The notes under the pieces are model-generated. The model saw only the letters and a program-made list of their open reading frames with translations, ran no database searches and had not been told where the DNA came from. Below, piece by piece: positions 8,841 through 17,637 of a stretch of 64,000 nt of DNA (the stretch's first letter is position 1; every line of letters starts with the position of its first letter). A program made the translations under genes and the position numbers. This DNA comes from an uncultured Christensenellaceae bacterium. Its GTDB lineage: Bacteria > Bacillota > Clostridia > Christensenellales > UBA3700. The DNA lies in contig CALWHF010000001.1 in the NCBI GenBank assembly GCA_944380305.1, forward strand, positions 1 through 64,000, written 5' to 3'.

Positions 8841-10763
8841 TCATTTTGCGGTCTTTTCGACCTTTTTCTTTCTTTTTTTAGCCTTGCCCGCCTTGAGATA
8901 GACGACGCTGTTCGGCGCGACGTCCACGCTGATGTACTGCTCGAAACCGTGCATCTGACCTTCGAACGGTTCGTATTTAAGCACCGTGGAATTGCCGCCG
9001 TATTTGGGAGCGTTGCTGTCGAGCGTTACGTCGTAATACTTGAACTCGGGCACGCCGAGGCAGTAATTCTGCCGTCTGACGGGGCTGAAGTTGACGATCG
9101 CGACCGTGTAGTCTCCGTTCTTCGCCTCGCGCTTGAACGCGACGATGTTCTGCGTATTGTCGTCTACGCATATCCACTTGAAACCGTCGTAGCTGCAATC
9201 CTCTTCGTACATTTCTTTATGCGACAGATAGTACGCGTTAAGGTCCTTGACGAAGTTGTGCAGATTGCGGTGACTGTCGTAATCGAGCAAAAACCAGTCG
9301 AGCTGCTTTTTGTAGTCCCATTCGATGAACTGACCGAACTCGCTGCCCATAAACAGCAGTTTCTTGCCGGGGTGCGCCATCATATAACCGAGGAATGCCT
9401 TGTCTCCGTCGAATTTTTCGTTGTACTCGCCGGGCATCTTGTTGAGAAGAGACCTCTTGCCGTGCACGACCTCGTCGTGAGAGATCGGCAGCACATAGTT
9501 CTCCGAAAACGCGTAGGTTATCGAGAATGTGATCTTGTCGTGCATGTCCTTGCGGAAGAACGGATTTGCCGACACATAACAAAGTATGTCGTTCATCCAG
9601 CCCATATTCCATTTGAAATTGTAGCCGAGACCGCCGTCGTACGCGGGTTTCGTGACCATCGGGAACGCGGTGGATTCTTCGGCTATCATGAGAAGTCCGG
9701 GATGCTTTGTGAGAAGCTCTGTGTTGAGCTGTTTGATGAAATCTATCGCCTCGAGATTGTAGTTGCCCCCGAAAGCGTTGGCGCGCCACGCGCCGTCTCT
9801 CCTGCCGTAATCGAGATACAGCATGCTTGCGACGGCATCCATTCTTATGCCGTCAACGTGGAACTCGTTGACCCAGTAGCTCGCCGAAGAAATGAGGAAA
9901 CTCCTGACTTCCGTCCTGCCGTAATCGAACACGCGGGTGCCCCACTCCTTATGCTCTTTCTTCAGCTCGTCCGAATATTCGTAAAGAGGCTCGCCGTCGA
10001 ATTCGTACAGACCGTGCGCGTCCTTGGGGAAGTGCGCAACTACCCAATCGAGTATGACGCCGATGCCGCTCTTGTGCATCTTGTCGACGAAGTATCTGAA
10101 ATCGTCGGGCGTGCCGTAACGCGACGTGGGCGCGAACATACCCGTCACCTGATAGCCCCAGCTGCCGTCGAAAGGATATTCGGTCACGGGAAGGATCTCA
10201 ACGTGAGTATATCCCATCTCTTTCGCGTACGCGCTCAGCTCGTCGGCTATCTTGCGGTAGTTGTAGATATTGCCGTCCTCGTATCTGCGCCAGCTGCCGA
10301 GGTGTACCTCGTATATGTTCACCGGCGAATGGTACGGGTCGTATTTCTTCTTGGATTCCTGCCACTTCGCGTCGCCCCAGACATATGTCGACTCGAAAAG
10401 TTTGGAGGCATTGGCGGGAGCGGTCTCCGTATGCGTTGCGTACGGGTCGCACTTCATCAGAATATCCCCGCTCTTGGTCTGCAGACTGAATTTATATGTG
10501 CTGTAATTATCCAGTCCCTCGATCCTGCACTCCCAGATGTCTCCGTCGCGCGTCATAGGATTCACGTCCCTGTCCCACTTGTTGAAATCTCCGACGACGC
10601 TTACGCTCTTGGCATGAGGTGCCCAGACCCTGAAAGTCCAGACCTTGCTTTTGCCCAGTCTTTCGCATGACGGGCAAAACAGCTTGTACGCCTCGTAATT
10701 CGTTCCTTCGTGGAACAGATATACGGGCAGGTTGAGTTCTTTCTTCTTGGATTTTTCAGCCAT
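8841..10763 (-). CDS. glgB: 1,4-alpha-glucan branching enzyme
   Basis: The 640 aa GH13 branching enzyme makes alpha-1,6 branches in glycogen. It has an N-terminal CBM48-type domain (VWTFRVWAPHAKSVSVVGDF, 41-60), a barrel with nucleophile D309 (GIRMDAV), acid/base E362 (IAEEST) and SHDEVVHG around D431, and a C-terminal beta domain. Two oddities: a CPSC pair at 30-33 ahead of the CBM48 strand, and a very basic C-terminal tail (KAKKRKKKVEKTAK). It is the first gene of the glycogen operon, with an AGGGG ribosome site and an extended -10 promoter just upstream. Confidence 0.95.
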   Translation of the reverse strand: MAEKSKKKELNLPVYLFHEGTNYEAYKLFCPSCERLGKSKVWTFRVWAPHAKSVSVVGDFNKWDRDVNPMTRDGDIWECRIEGLDNYSTYKFSLQTKSGDILMKCDPYATHTETAPANASKLFESTYVWGDAKWQESKKKYDPYHSPVNIYEVHLGSWRRYEDGNIYNYRKIADELSAYAKEMGYTHVEILPVTEYPFDGSWGYQVTGMFAPTSRYGTPDDFRYFVDKMHKSGIGVILDWVVAHFPKDAHGLYEFDGEPLYEYSDELKKEHKEWGTRVFDYGRTEVRSFLISSASYWVNEFHVDGIRMDAVASMLYLDYGRRDGAWRANAFGGNYNLEAIDFIKQLNTELLTKHPGLLMIAEESTAFPMVTKPAYDGGLGYNFKWNMGWMNDILCYVSANPFFRKDMHDKITFSITYAFSENYVLPISHDEVVHGKRSLLNKMPGEYNEKFDGDKAFLGYMMAHPGKKLLFMGSEFGQFIEWDYKKQLDWFLLDYDSHRNLHNFVKDLNAYYLSHKEMYEEDCSYDGFKWICVDDNTQNIVAFKREAKNGDYTVAIVNFSPVRRQNYCLGVPEFKYYDVTLDSNAPKYGGNSTVLKYEPFEGQMHGFEQYISVDVAPNSVVYLKAGKAKKRKKKVEKTAK

Positions 10764-10794
10764 ACAGACTTCCCCTCGTATTTTACTTGTAATT

Positions 10795-10824
10795 ATTATA
10801 ACATATAAAGTCGCGGCTTTTCAA
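10795..10824 (-). promoter_or_regulatory. Promoter of the glycogen operon
   Basis: On the minus strand TTGAAA (10824-10819), an 18 bp spacer and TATAAT (10800-10795) are preceded by TG, giving the extended -10 TGTTATAAT. The predicted start is near 10788, leaving a 25 nt leader that contains AGGGG before the glgB ATG. Confidence 0.75.
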
Positions 10825-10914
10825 TATGCAATCTGCAATTTTTTGTCCGATTTTTCCGATTCCTTACCCTTTTCCCCGAGCATTGCGACTACCGTCGCCG
10901 AAAGCCCGTATATG

Positions 10915-11901
10915 TCAGGTGCTTTCAATGCTTTCGGGATACGCGAGACCGATTTGTTTTCTGCATTCGTCCATCATTTTCATCACCTCCACGGTGTCTT
11001 CGGCGGTCATGAATCTGCTCTCCGTTTCTCCCCTCCGCACGCTGTCGGCAAGCGCGTCGAATTCGTAGACGTATCCCCTGTTGCCGTTTATAACACGCTT
11101 TTTCCTGCCTTTTTCGTCAAAAACAACCGCCTTCTTCGGGCGAGTGTAGTTAGGCATTACTATCTTTCCCCGCTCTCCTTCTATCACGCCTGTGAAACTC
11201 TCGAGCCCTTTCAGAGTACATCTGAGCTCGCATACCGCACCGCCGTCGTAGTGCAACGTCATCTCGTCGCGGTAATCTATCCCGTCGGCAAGCTCGGCGC
11301 GACATTCCAGACGATCGGGAACGCCCAGCAACATATGCGCGAAAGACAAAGGATACACTCCGACGTCGAGCAACGCTCCTCCCGCATACTCCGGTTTGAA
11401 AAGCCTGTCCGACAAAAACCGCCTTGCCCACGTCGCGGGAGTGGAAAAACCTCCCGTGAACCGTTTTACCGCCCCTATCTCACCGTTCTCTATCGCGTCG
11501 ACTACTTCGAGCACGACGGGCTGAAAACGCGTCCACATCGCCTCTGTGACGCATACTCCCTTTTCTTTGGCTAACGCGAACACTCTTTCCGCCTGCGCCG
11601 CATTGACGGTAAACGCCTTTTCGACAAGCACGGGTTTGCCCGCCTCTATGCACTCGAGCGCGTTGGCGTAATGCGACGAATGCGGAGTCGCGACGTATAC
11701 TGCGTCCACGTTGCAATCCCCGAGCATTTCTTTCAGCGTCGTATAACACTTCGCCCCGTATTTTCCCGCGAACTTCAGCGCACGGTCGTATGTGCGCGAA
11801 TATACCGCGACTATCTCGTGCCTTCCGCTCTTTGCCACCTGCGCGCAAGCGGCTTTCGCTATCATTCCCGCGCCAATGACGCCCCACCTGAATCTACCCA
11901 T
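10915..11901 (-). CDS. Gfo/Idh/MocA-family NAD(P)-dependent oxidoreductase
   Basis: A 328 aa protein with an N-terminal Rossmann fold (GVIGAGMIAKAAC, 7-19), the family motif EKAFT (normally EKP, catalytic lysine) and a C-terminal substrate domain with GGALLDVGVYPLSF. These enzymes oxidise or reduce cyclic polyols, sugars or sugar derivatives. The sequence is closest in style to the dihydrodiol or glucose-fructose dehydrogenase branch, but the substrate is unknown. AAGGAG precedes the ATG. It is monocistronic, between the glg operon and a divergent ABC-F gene. Confidence 0.85.
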   Translation of the reverse strand: MGRFRWGVIGAGMIAKAACAQVAKSGRHEIVAVYSRTYDRALKFAGKYGAKCYTTLKEMLGDCNVDAVYVATPHSSHYANALECIEAGKPVLVEKAFTVNAAQAERVFALAKEKGVCVTEAMWTRFQPVVLEVVDAIENGEIGAVKRFTGGFSTPATWARRFLSDRLFKPEYAGGALLDVGVYPLSFAHMLLGVPDRLECRAELADGIDYRDEMTLHYDGGAVCELRCTLKGLESFTGVIEGERGKIVMPNYTRPKKAVVFDEKGRKKRVINGNRGYVYEFDALADSVRRGETESRFMTAEDTVEVMKMMDECRKQIGLAYPESIEST

Positions 11902-11919
11902 ATTTTCTCCTTTTTTATA

Positions 11920-11948
11920 ATTTTAACATCTGCGAGCCCCTCTTTCAA
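11920..11948 (-). promoter_or_regulatory. Promoter of the Gfo/Idh gene
   Basis: TTGAAA (11948-11943), a 17 bp spacer and TAAAAT (11925-11920) read on the minus strand. The start near 11913 gives a 12 nt leader holding AAGGAG. Confidence 0.7.
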
Positions 11949-11965
11949 TACCGACGGCAAAAAAG

Positions 11966-11994
11966 TTGACTGTTTTGAGCTCTTATTGTAAAAT
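11966..11994 (+). promoter_or_regulatory. Promoter of the ABC-F gene, giving a nearly leaderless mRNA
   Basis: TTGACT (11966-11971), a 17 bp spacer and TAAAAT (11989-11994). The expected start at about 12001 lies 3 nt before the ATG at 12004, and there is no Shine-Dalgarno sequence. It is back-to-back with the Gfo/Idh promoter, with 17 bp between the two -35 boxes. Confidence 0.7.
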
Positions 11995-12003
11995 ATTCGT
12001 GCT

Positions 12004-13566
12004 ATGAGTATACTTTCGATAAAGGGTCTGACCCACGTCTTTGACAACAAAGTCCTTTTCGACAACGCAGATCTCACCGTCAACAACGGTGAACACATCG
12101 GCGTAGTCGGGCTCAACGGCGCGGGCAAATCCACATTCATGAATATAATTTCCGGCAGACTGTCTCAGGATGCGGGAGAGATAAAATGGCTCTCCGGCAT
12201 ACGTTTCGGCTACCTCGATCAGCACGCGAACATCGACCGTTCTCAGACGGTGATGCAATACCTCGAAGGTTCATTCCGTCACCTGTTCACTTTGAACGAA
12301 GCTCTCGAAAATCTCTATGCCGCAATGGGCGAAGAGACCGATCCCGACAAGCTGGACGCCATGATAACGAAAAGCAGCCGTATGCAGGAACAGCTCGAAG
12401 CCGAAAATTTCTACGACCTCGAATCGCAGATAAAAAAGGTCGCGGGAGGCCTAGGCATAAGTGCGTTCGGCTACGACACCGTCATATCGAAACTGAGCGG
12501 CGGTCAGAGAGCGAAACTCATGCTCGCAAAACTTCTGCTCGAGAATCTCGACGTAATGCTCCTCGACGAGCCGACCAACTTCCTCGACCTCGAGCATATC
12601 GAATGGCTGAGAAAATTCCTCGACTCCTACAAAGGCACCTTCATACTCATATCGCACGATACCGTATTTCTCAACGACGTGTGCAAGATAATCGTCAACA
12701 TAGAAAACGGTCAGATCAAGAAATACTGGGGCAATTACGACGAATACCTCGTCCAGCACGAACAGAACGCCAAACAGTACGCCGACAACTACGAACGTCA
12801 GCAACGCGAGATAAAGCGCATGGAAGACTATATTGCGCGCAATAAGGCACGCGCCGCGACCGCGGGCATGGCGAACAGCCGCAAGAAGATGCTCGACCGC
12901 ATCGAAGTCATGCAAAAGCCCGTAAACGTCGAAAAACCGTCTTTCAATTTCCCCTACACTCTCGTCGTCACCAAAAAGCTGCTCGAAGTCAGAGATCTCG
13001 AAGTGGGTTACGACGGAAAAGCGATACTCCCGCCCGTCTCTTTCACCTTGGGCAGCGATACGAAACTGTGGATACGCGGAACGAACGGTATAGGCAAGAC
13101 TACCCTGCTAAAGACGATAATGGGCAAACTGAAACCCGTTTCGGGCAATTTCTCGTACAATCCCAACGCCAAGGTGAATTATATCGAGCAGGATCTTATC
13201 TTCAGAACGTACGGCTACAACGCGGTATCCTTCATGAACGAGACTTTCCCCAAAATGTCCGCAAAAGATATACGCACAAAGCTCGCGGGCGTCGGCATAA
13301 AAGGCGATCTTGCGACAAAGGCGATAGGCAACCTGAGCGGCGGAGAGCAGGTCAAGATCAAGCTTTGCGCTCTCATGCAGAGGGAAAGCAATCTGCTCGT
13401 ACTCGACGAGCCGACGAACCATCTGGACGTAAACGCGAAAGAAGCACTTTTCGAAGCACTCGCGGCATACGAAGGAGCGGTCATACTGGTCAGCCACGAG
13501 CCGCTTTACGCCGAAAAACTTTGCGACAAGGTATTCGACGTGGAAAACGTGAAACTGGGTCTCTGA
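12004..13566 (+). CDS. ABC-F family ATPase (ribosome-associated type)
   Basis: A 520 aa soluble protein with two ABC ATPase domains and no membrane segments. Domain 1 has Walker A GLNGAGKST (36-44), LSGGQRAKL and LLDEPTNFLD. Domain 2 has GTNGIGKTT, LSGGEQVKI and LDEPTNHLD. A charged linker between them (QHEQNAKQYADNYERQQREI) is the P-site tRNA-interaction region typical of ABC-F factors. Such proteins act on the ribosomal E site, relieving stalls or giving resistance to ribosome-targeting drugs. The conserved body resembles the YkpA/YbiT housekeeping type rather than a known resistance type, but that is a judgement. No Shine-Dalgarno precedes the ATG. Confidence 0.92.
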   Translation: MSILSIKGLTHVFDNKVLFDNADLTVNNGEHIGVVGLNGAGKSTFMNIISGRLSQDAGEIKWLSGIRFGYLDQHANIDRSQTVMQYLEGSFRHLFTLNEALENLYAAMGEETDPDKLDAMITKSSRMQEQLEAENFYDLESQIKKVAGGLGISAFGYDTVISKLSGGQRAKLMLAKLLLENLDVMLLDEPTNFLDLEHIEWLRKFLDSYKGTFILISHDTVFLNDVCKIIVNIENGQIKKYWGNYDEYLVQHEQNAKQYADNYERQQREIKRMEDYIARNKARAATAGMANSRKKMLDRIEVMQKPVNVEKPSFNFPYTLVVTKKLLEVRDLEVGYDGKAILPPVSFTLGSDTKLWIRGTNGIGKTTLLKTIMGKLKPVSGNFSYNPNAKVNYIEQDLIFRTYGYNAVSFMNETFPKMSAKDIRTKLAGVGIKGDLATKAIGNLSGGEQVKIKLCALMQRESNLLVLDEPTNHLDVNAKEALFEALAAYEGAVILVSHEPLYAEKLCDKVFDVENVKLGL

Positions 13567-13588
13567 TCCCCGTTTCAGGACGATACTC

Positions 13589-13615
13589 AAGCCCCCCGAC
13601 GGGGGCTTTTGTTTT
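13589..13615 (+). terminator. Rho-independent terminator of the ABC-F gene
   Basis: AAGCCCCC (13589-13596), CGAC loop, GGGGGCTT (13601-13608), then TTGTTTT. Confidence 0.9.
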
Positions 13616-13622
13616 GAAAATG

Positions 13623-13651
13623 TTGAAACAGAGCGACAGGTATTTTATAAT
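13623..13651 (+). promoter_or_regulatory. Promoter of the Rsm22-like gene
   Basis: TTGAAA (13623-13628), a 17 bp spacer and TATAAT (13646-13651). The predicted start near 13658 gives a 24 nt leader containing GAGAGGTG ahead of the ATG. Confidence 0.8.
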
Positions 13652-13681
13652 ATAGACGAAACGATACCTGAGAGGTGTGAT

Positions 13682-14644
13682 ATGCAACTACCCGTTTTTA
13701 TCCGGGAAACGGCTGAAAAACTCGCGGCGGATTACAGACCGACGGAGCTGAAAAAGATCTCGGCGGCGATCTCCGACGCGTACCTGAACAATAAACGCGA
13801 CGGCTCGAGACTGATCTCGTCCTACGTTCAGGCTACGGTGTATTCTCTCGTACGAATGCCCGCAACATTCGCGGCGATATTCTCCGCACTCGAATCCGCC
13901 ACGGGCGGCGAAGGAAATTTCCAAAGCATGCTTGACGCGGGAGCAGGCACGGGCGCGGCATATTTCGCCGCCAGCGAGCTCTTCGGCATAACTTCGGCTA
14001 CCCTCGTAGAACGCGAAAACAGCATGCTGTCCGTCGCAAAGGAATTCTGCAAAGCGGGCGACCTCTCGCCTGAGTTCGTGAAAAGCGACCTGTCTTCTTT
14101 CGTGCCCGACAGAAAATACGATCTCGTCACCGCGTCGTACGCGACGAACGAGATGGATAAAGTCTCCCGCGAACAACTGCTCGACAAGCTGCTATCCGCT
14201 ACGGGAAAACTTCTGCTCATCGTAGAGCCTGGCACTCCCGACGCTTTCGCTCTTCAGAAAGAAATACGGCAATACATGACAAAAAAAGGCGCAACGCTCG
14301 TCGCCCCCTGCCCTTGCGACGCTAAATGCCCTCTGCCCGAAAACGACTGGTGTCACTTCTCATGCCGCGTGGAAAGAAGCCGTCTGCACAAATTCCTGAA
14401 AGGCGGCGACGCGCCGTACGAAGACGAGAAATTCACATATTCCGCATTCTGCACCGACGGCTCTCTGTCCCCCTGCAAAGCGCGCGTACTGCGCCATCCC
14501 GTCACCGAAAAAGGCAGGATAACGCTGTCTGTCTGCACGGGCGACGGCACGGACGAACTCGTACTGCGCAAAGGCGACGACGGTTACAAACAAGCGCGCA
14601 AACTGGGCGCGGGCGACGCCTTTGACCGATCGTTAGACGCCTGA
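13682..14644 (+). CDS. Rsm22-family SAM-dependent methyltransferase-like protein with a cysteine cluster
   Basis: A 320 aa protein with the SAM-binding motif LDAGAGTG (84-91) in a Rossmann methyltransferase fold. It has a cysteine-rich insert, C210-P-C212-x3-C216 with C224 and C228 (CPCDAKCP...CHFSC). This pattern is characteristic of the Rsm22/METTL17 family, whose mitochondrial members bind an iron-sulfur cluster and assist small-subunit ribosome assembly. Bacterial members are usually annotated as putative rRNA methyltransferases. It has its own promoter and ribosome site and lies between two strong terminators, so it is monocistronic. Activity is not established here. Confidence 0.82.
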   Translation: MQLPVFIRETAEKLAADYRPTELKKISAAISDAYLNNKRDGSRLISSYVQATVYSLVRMPATFAAIFSALESATGGEGNFQSMLDAGAGTGAAYFAASELFGITSATLVERENSMLSVAKEFCKAGDLSPEFVKSDLSSFVPDRKYDLVTASYATNEMDKVSREQLLDKLLSATGKLLLIVEPGTPDAFALQKEIRQYMTKKGATLVAPCPCDAKCPLPENDWCHFSCRVERSRLHKFLKGGDAPYEDEKFTYSAFCTDGSLSPCKARVLRHPVTEKGRITLSVCTGDGTDELVLRKGDDGYKQARKLGAGDAFDRSLDA

Positions 14645-14695
14645 AAAACGCGACCCGCCCGAACCCCTTTCCTCGGATCGCTGCCGACAAAAACG

Positions 14696-14720
14696 AAAAC
14701 CCGACTCGTCGTCGGGTTTT
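14696..14720. terminator. Bidirectional terminator between the Rsm22-like gene and the GLUG lipoprotein
   Basis: A perfect stem AAAACCCGAC / GTCGGGTTTT with a 5 nt loop. The A-run and T-run at its ends let it serve the convergent genes on both strands. Confidence 0.9.
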
Positions 14721-14734
14721 ATCTTTCGGTCGTA

Positions 14735-15838
14735 TCACTTGACGTATCCGTACATCGGCATGCCGGTGTAACCTTCTTCTTCGAAAGAACATTCTTTTAC
14801 GAAATCGACGCCCCATATCGTCCCCGCGATACCTCCTGCGCGCTTTTCTGCCATGACCACACACGTCGCCCGACAGCCGATCATACCCCATGTGTTCTGA
14901 CCCATGTCGTAAGGTATTCCGCAATACCCGACTATACCGCCCGCACATACGGACTCGCTGTCGTTGAAATTCTCATCCGTTCTGCCGACGTTAGACACCG
15001 TGCCGTCGAATTCGCATCCTTCGATACATCCCCAGCTCATCGAGCCTATTATTCCGCCCGTACTTCCCGTGGCGGCAACGTCTCCGCTGACTATGCAATC
15101 CTTTATGTAACAGGAAAGCGTGCTGGCAGCAATGACTCCCGCCGAAGAATTGCCCTTTCCCGTGAAATCGCCCAGATTTATCTGCGCGTTCTCGACTATG
15201 ACGCCGTACACGAGCGCGCCGTCCAGATCGCCGAACAGACCTCCGAGACATCCGCCGTAAGGTCCTTGCGGAACGTTTGCCGACGAATTTATCGTCAGAT
15301 TGGAGATCTTATATCCGTCGGGATTGACGAATATTCCTTTGAAGCTGTTTGTCGCGGGCAGATTTCCTATCGGCTGCCAGTCTTTGACCGAAGACAGATC
15401 TATGTCTGCGGTCTGTATATACGCGCCGTTCATATCCTTTATCGACGCAAGCTCCTGTGCGGTCGATACGGGCGTCATATCCTTTCTGTCATAGGAATAC
15501 AGAGTGCCGAGAGAACACATGTATCTGCACCCCTCGGATTTGACGTAAAGCGACACCGTGATCGGACATCTGCCCGTCCCTTTCGCGGTTATCTTATTGC
15601 CGTCGACCGTATAAAAATCGCCTTTGTCTATTTCGTATTTCGTGACGTTCAGCCCGCTGTTTTTGAAAATCTTTTCGAGATCGAACTCGTGAGACTTCCC
15701 GCTTTCGAGCACGACGTTTTCCGTCGAGTAATTTTTGACTACGTTTGAAATATTGTTGTAATTCGTACACGAAACGACGGTGAACAATGCCGTACACACG
15801 AGCACGAGCAGAACGAGTAAAACGATGATTTTTTTCAC
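14735..15838 (-). CDS. Exported lipoprotein with GLUG-like repeats
   Basis: A 367 aa protein starting at a GTG with AGGAGG 8 nt upstream. Residues 1-24 are a lipoprotein signal ending VVSC (C24). Residues 40-110 look like a small beta domain. The rest contains GLUG-type motifs: DLSSVKDWQPIGNLPATNSF, a KGIF...GYKISNLTI segment, GGLFGDLDGALVYGVIV, and repeated GxIG steps. GLUG repeats occur in adhesins and IgA-peptidase-like surface proteins of gut bacteria. The same type of repeat appears near the N-termini of the giant proteins at 24946-38034. The ligand is unknown. Confidence 0.75.
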   Translation of the reverse strand: MKKIIVLLVLLVLVCTALFTVVSCTNYNNISNVVKNYSTENVVLESGKSHEFDLEKIFKNSGLNVTKYEIDKGDFYTVDGNKITAKGTGRCPITVSLYVKSEGCRYMCSLGTLYSYDRKDMTPVSTAQELASIKDMNGAYIQTADIDLSSVKDWQPIGNLPATNSFKGIFVNPDGYKISNLTINSSANVPQGPYGGCLGGLFGDLDGALVYGVIVENAQINLGDFTGKGNSSAGVIAASTLSCYIKDCIVSGDVAATGSTGGIIGSMSWGCIEGCEFDGTVSNVGRTDENFNDSESVCAGGIVGYCGIPYDMGQNTWGMIGCRATCVVMAEKRAGGIAGTIWGVDFVKECSFEEEGYTGMPMYGYVK

Positions 15839-16025
15839 AAATCAACCTCCTAAAATTATCGGATCGAAAGGTATAACAAGATATAGGATCTTCTCTTCGG
15901 AACAAAGATCGGAGTCGGGCGCAGATAAAATCATATTTACAACCGAGCATCACCGAAAAACGCATTAACGTCGCGCCCCGGAGTATACAGGCATTACTCC
16001 CGGTCAGGCATGCGGCGACAGAATC

Positions 16026-17588
16026 CTATCTGATCATACCGAGTATATAATCGTAGGTCTTTTCCACGTCCTCGGTATTCGCCTTTATCACTATCACGTC
16101 TCCGACCTCGAGTCTCATCTCTCCGTCCGCGATCAGACTTTCGTCGTTTCTTATGACTTTGGTCACGAGACAGTTCGCAGGCCAAAGCACGTCGTTTATG
16201 CTCTTTCCCGCGAGGAAACTGCCCAGTTCTATCTCGACCTCGAGACGGACATCCTTTGTCGGCTCTTTCTTTCTCCTGTCGAGAGTGCGCTCGAGCATCT
16301 CGTCGTACAGCGGTCTGTTGCCGAAGAGTTCCGCAACGAGGAACGCGGTGAAGATCGCTATCGACGCAGGCAGAAATCCCGCGTTGTATCCCGTGATCTC
16401 CACGATCAGCACTACCGCGGTCAACGGCGCGCGTACGCTCGCGCCGAAGAAGGTCGTCATCGATACGCATACGATCAGTTTGTAACAGTCGGGATCCATT
16501 CCCCACAGCATGAACAGCTTGCCGAATATGCCTCCTGCCAGCGCGCCTATCGCGAGCATAGGAATGAACATGCCGCCCGTCGCGCCGCTGTTGAAGCATA
16601 TCACTATCATCAGCATCTTGACGACGAGGATCAGCAAAAGCATCTGTATCGTGAAATCCTGCTCGGCTATCTTTTCGATAAGTCCGTGACCGCCCGTATT
16701 TGCGTCGGTAAGCAGAAGTCCCACGACGCCGGTCAGCAGGAACGCCACCAGCAATCTCGCCCAGTACGGTGTCTTCTTTTCTATCTTGTCGGTCGCTCTC
16801 TGCGAGCGGTTGAGCGCGAAATTGAAGAATATCGCACAAACGCCGCAGCCGAGCCCGAGCAGGAACAGCATCCAGAGCTGGTTTATCGGCAACATCTCGA
16901 GCACGCCCAGCTCGAACAGCATATTGTCCGCACCGCCCCACAGCTGAGCCACGAGTCTGTACGTTATCGTCGCGAATATGACCGACGACGATGCCGACAG
17001 GAGCAGCATGGGAGTGACTCTCCTGTGCCCTTCTTCGATAGCGAAAAGAATACCCGTAAGCGGCGCGTTGAACGCTACCGCGAGACCCGCGCTTCCGCCG
17101 CCCGTGACGACGTATCTCTGCCACGCCGCGCGCGCCTTCATGAGTTTCGCCGCGCCCTGTGCGGTAGTCGCGCCTATCTGCACGCTGGGTCCTTCGCTGC
17201 CAAGAGAAAGCCCCGCGAAAAAGCTGATAAAACTGCCTATGCAGGTAGAGATCAGCACCCTCAGCCATCTGAACGTCAGAAGACCTCTCATCACGCCCTC
17301 TGTCTGCGGGATTCCGCTTCCTCTGACCTCGGGGGTAAATTTGTGTATAAGCCACATTATTCCCGCCAGCGCGGCAAGTCCGACGAAGAGCAGCGGGATA
17401 TACGCGGGATTGTGCTTGAACCAGTCGTAGAGCTGATTCGACGTCTCCGTCAGCAGATTTGCCGCACGGTTGAAGAACGCGACGGTAAGTCCCGCAAGTA
17501 TGCCCGCCAATCCGCAATAGAATATGACGGGTATCACTATATTCTTGATTTTGTACGCATACGCGCTTCTTCTGTCTTTTGCAGTCAT
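16026..17588 (-). CDS. ClC-type H+/Cl- exchange transporter with a C-terminal RCK_C domain
   Basis: The 520 aa membrane protein has the ClC core at 15-435 and a TrkA-C/RCK_C-like domain at about 440-520 (VTKVIRNDESLIADGE...GDVIVIKA). Chloride-site motifs are present: GSGIP (90-94), GSEGPSV with gating glutamate E132, and RPLY with the conserved tyrosine. The internal proton glutamate is also present (FNAPLTGILFAIEE, E186), so coupled antiport is more likely than a channel. It probably serves acid or ion homeostasis. It has its own promoter and an AAAGGA ribosome site. Confidence 0.92.
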   Translation of the reverse strand: MTAKDRRSAYAYKIKNIVIPVIFYCGLAGILAGLTVAFFNRAANLLTETSNQLYDWFKHNPAYIPLLFVGLAALAGIMWLIHKFTPEVRGSGIPQTEGVMRGLLTFRWLRVLISTCIGSFISFFAGLSLGSEGPSVQIGATTAQGAAKLMKARAAWQRYVVTGGGSAGLAVAFNAPLTGILFAIEEGHRRVTPMLLLSASSSVIFATITYRLVAQLWGGADNMLFELGVLEMLPINQLWMLFLLGLGCGVCAIFFNFALNRSQRATDKIEKKTPYWARLLVAFLLTGVVGLLLTDANTGGHGLIEKIAEQDFTIQMLLLILVVKMLMIVICFNSGATGGMFIPMLAIGALAGGIFGKLFMLWGMDPDCYKLIVCVSMTTFFGASVRAPLTAVVLIVEITGYNAGFLPASIAIFTAFLVAELFGNRPLYDEMLERTLDRRKKEPTKDVRLEVEIELGSFLAGKSINDVLWPANCLVTKVIRNDESLIADGEMRLEVGDVIVIKANTEDVEKTYDYILGMIR

Positions 17589-17608
17589 TGTAAATCCTTT
17601 ACTTAACT

Positions 17609-17637
17609 ATTTTACTCACAAATTCCCGCATTGTCAA
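17609..17637 (-). promoter_or_regulatory. Promoter of the ClC gene
   Basis: Consensus TTGACA (17637-17632), a 17 bp spacer and TAAAAT (17614-17609) on the minus strand. The start near 17602 gives a 14 nt leader with AAAGGA. Confidence 0.8.

Noticed and set aside
15976-16003. Hairpin near the end of the ClC gene as its terminator
   Set aside because: The stem needs a bulge and no U-run follows on the minus strand, so it is too weak to list.
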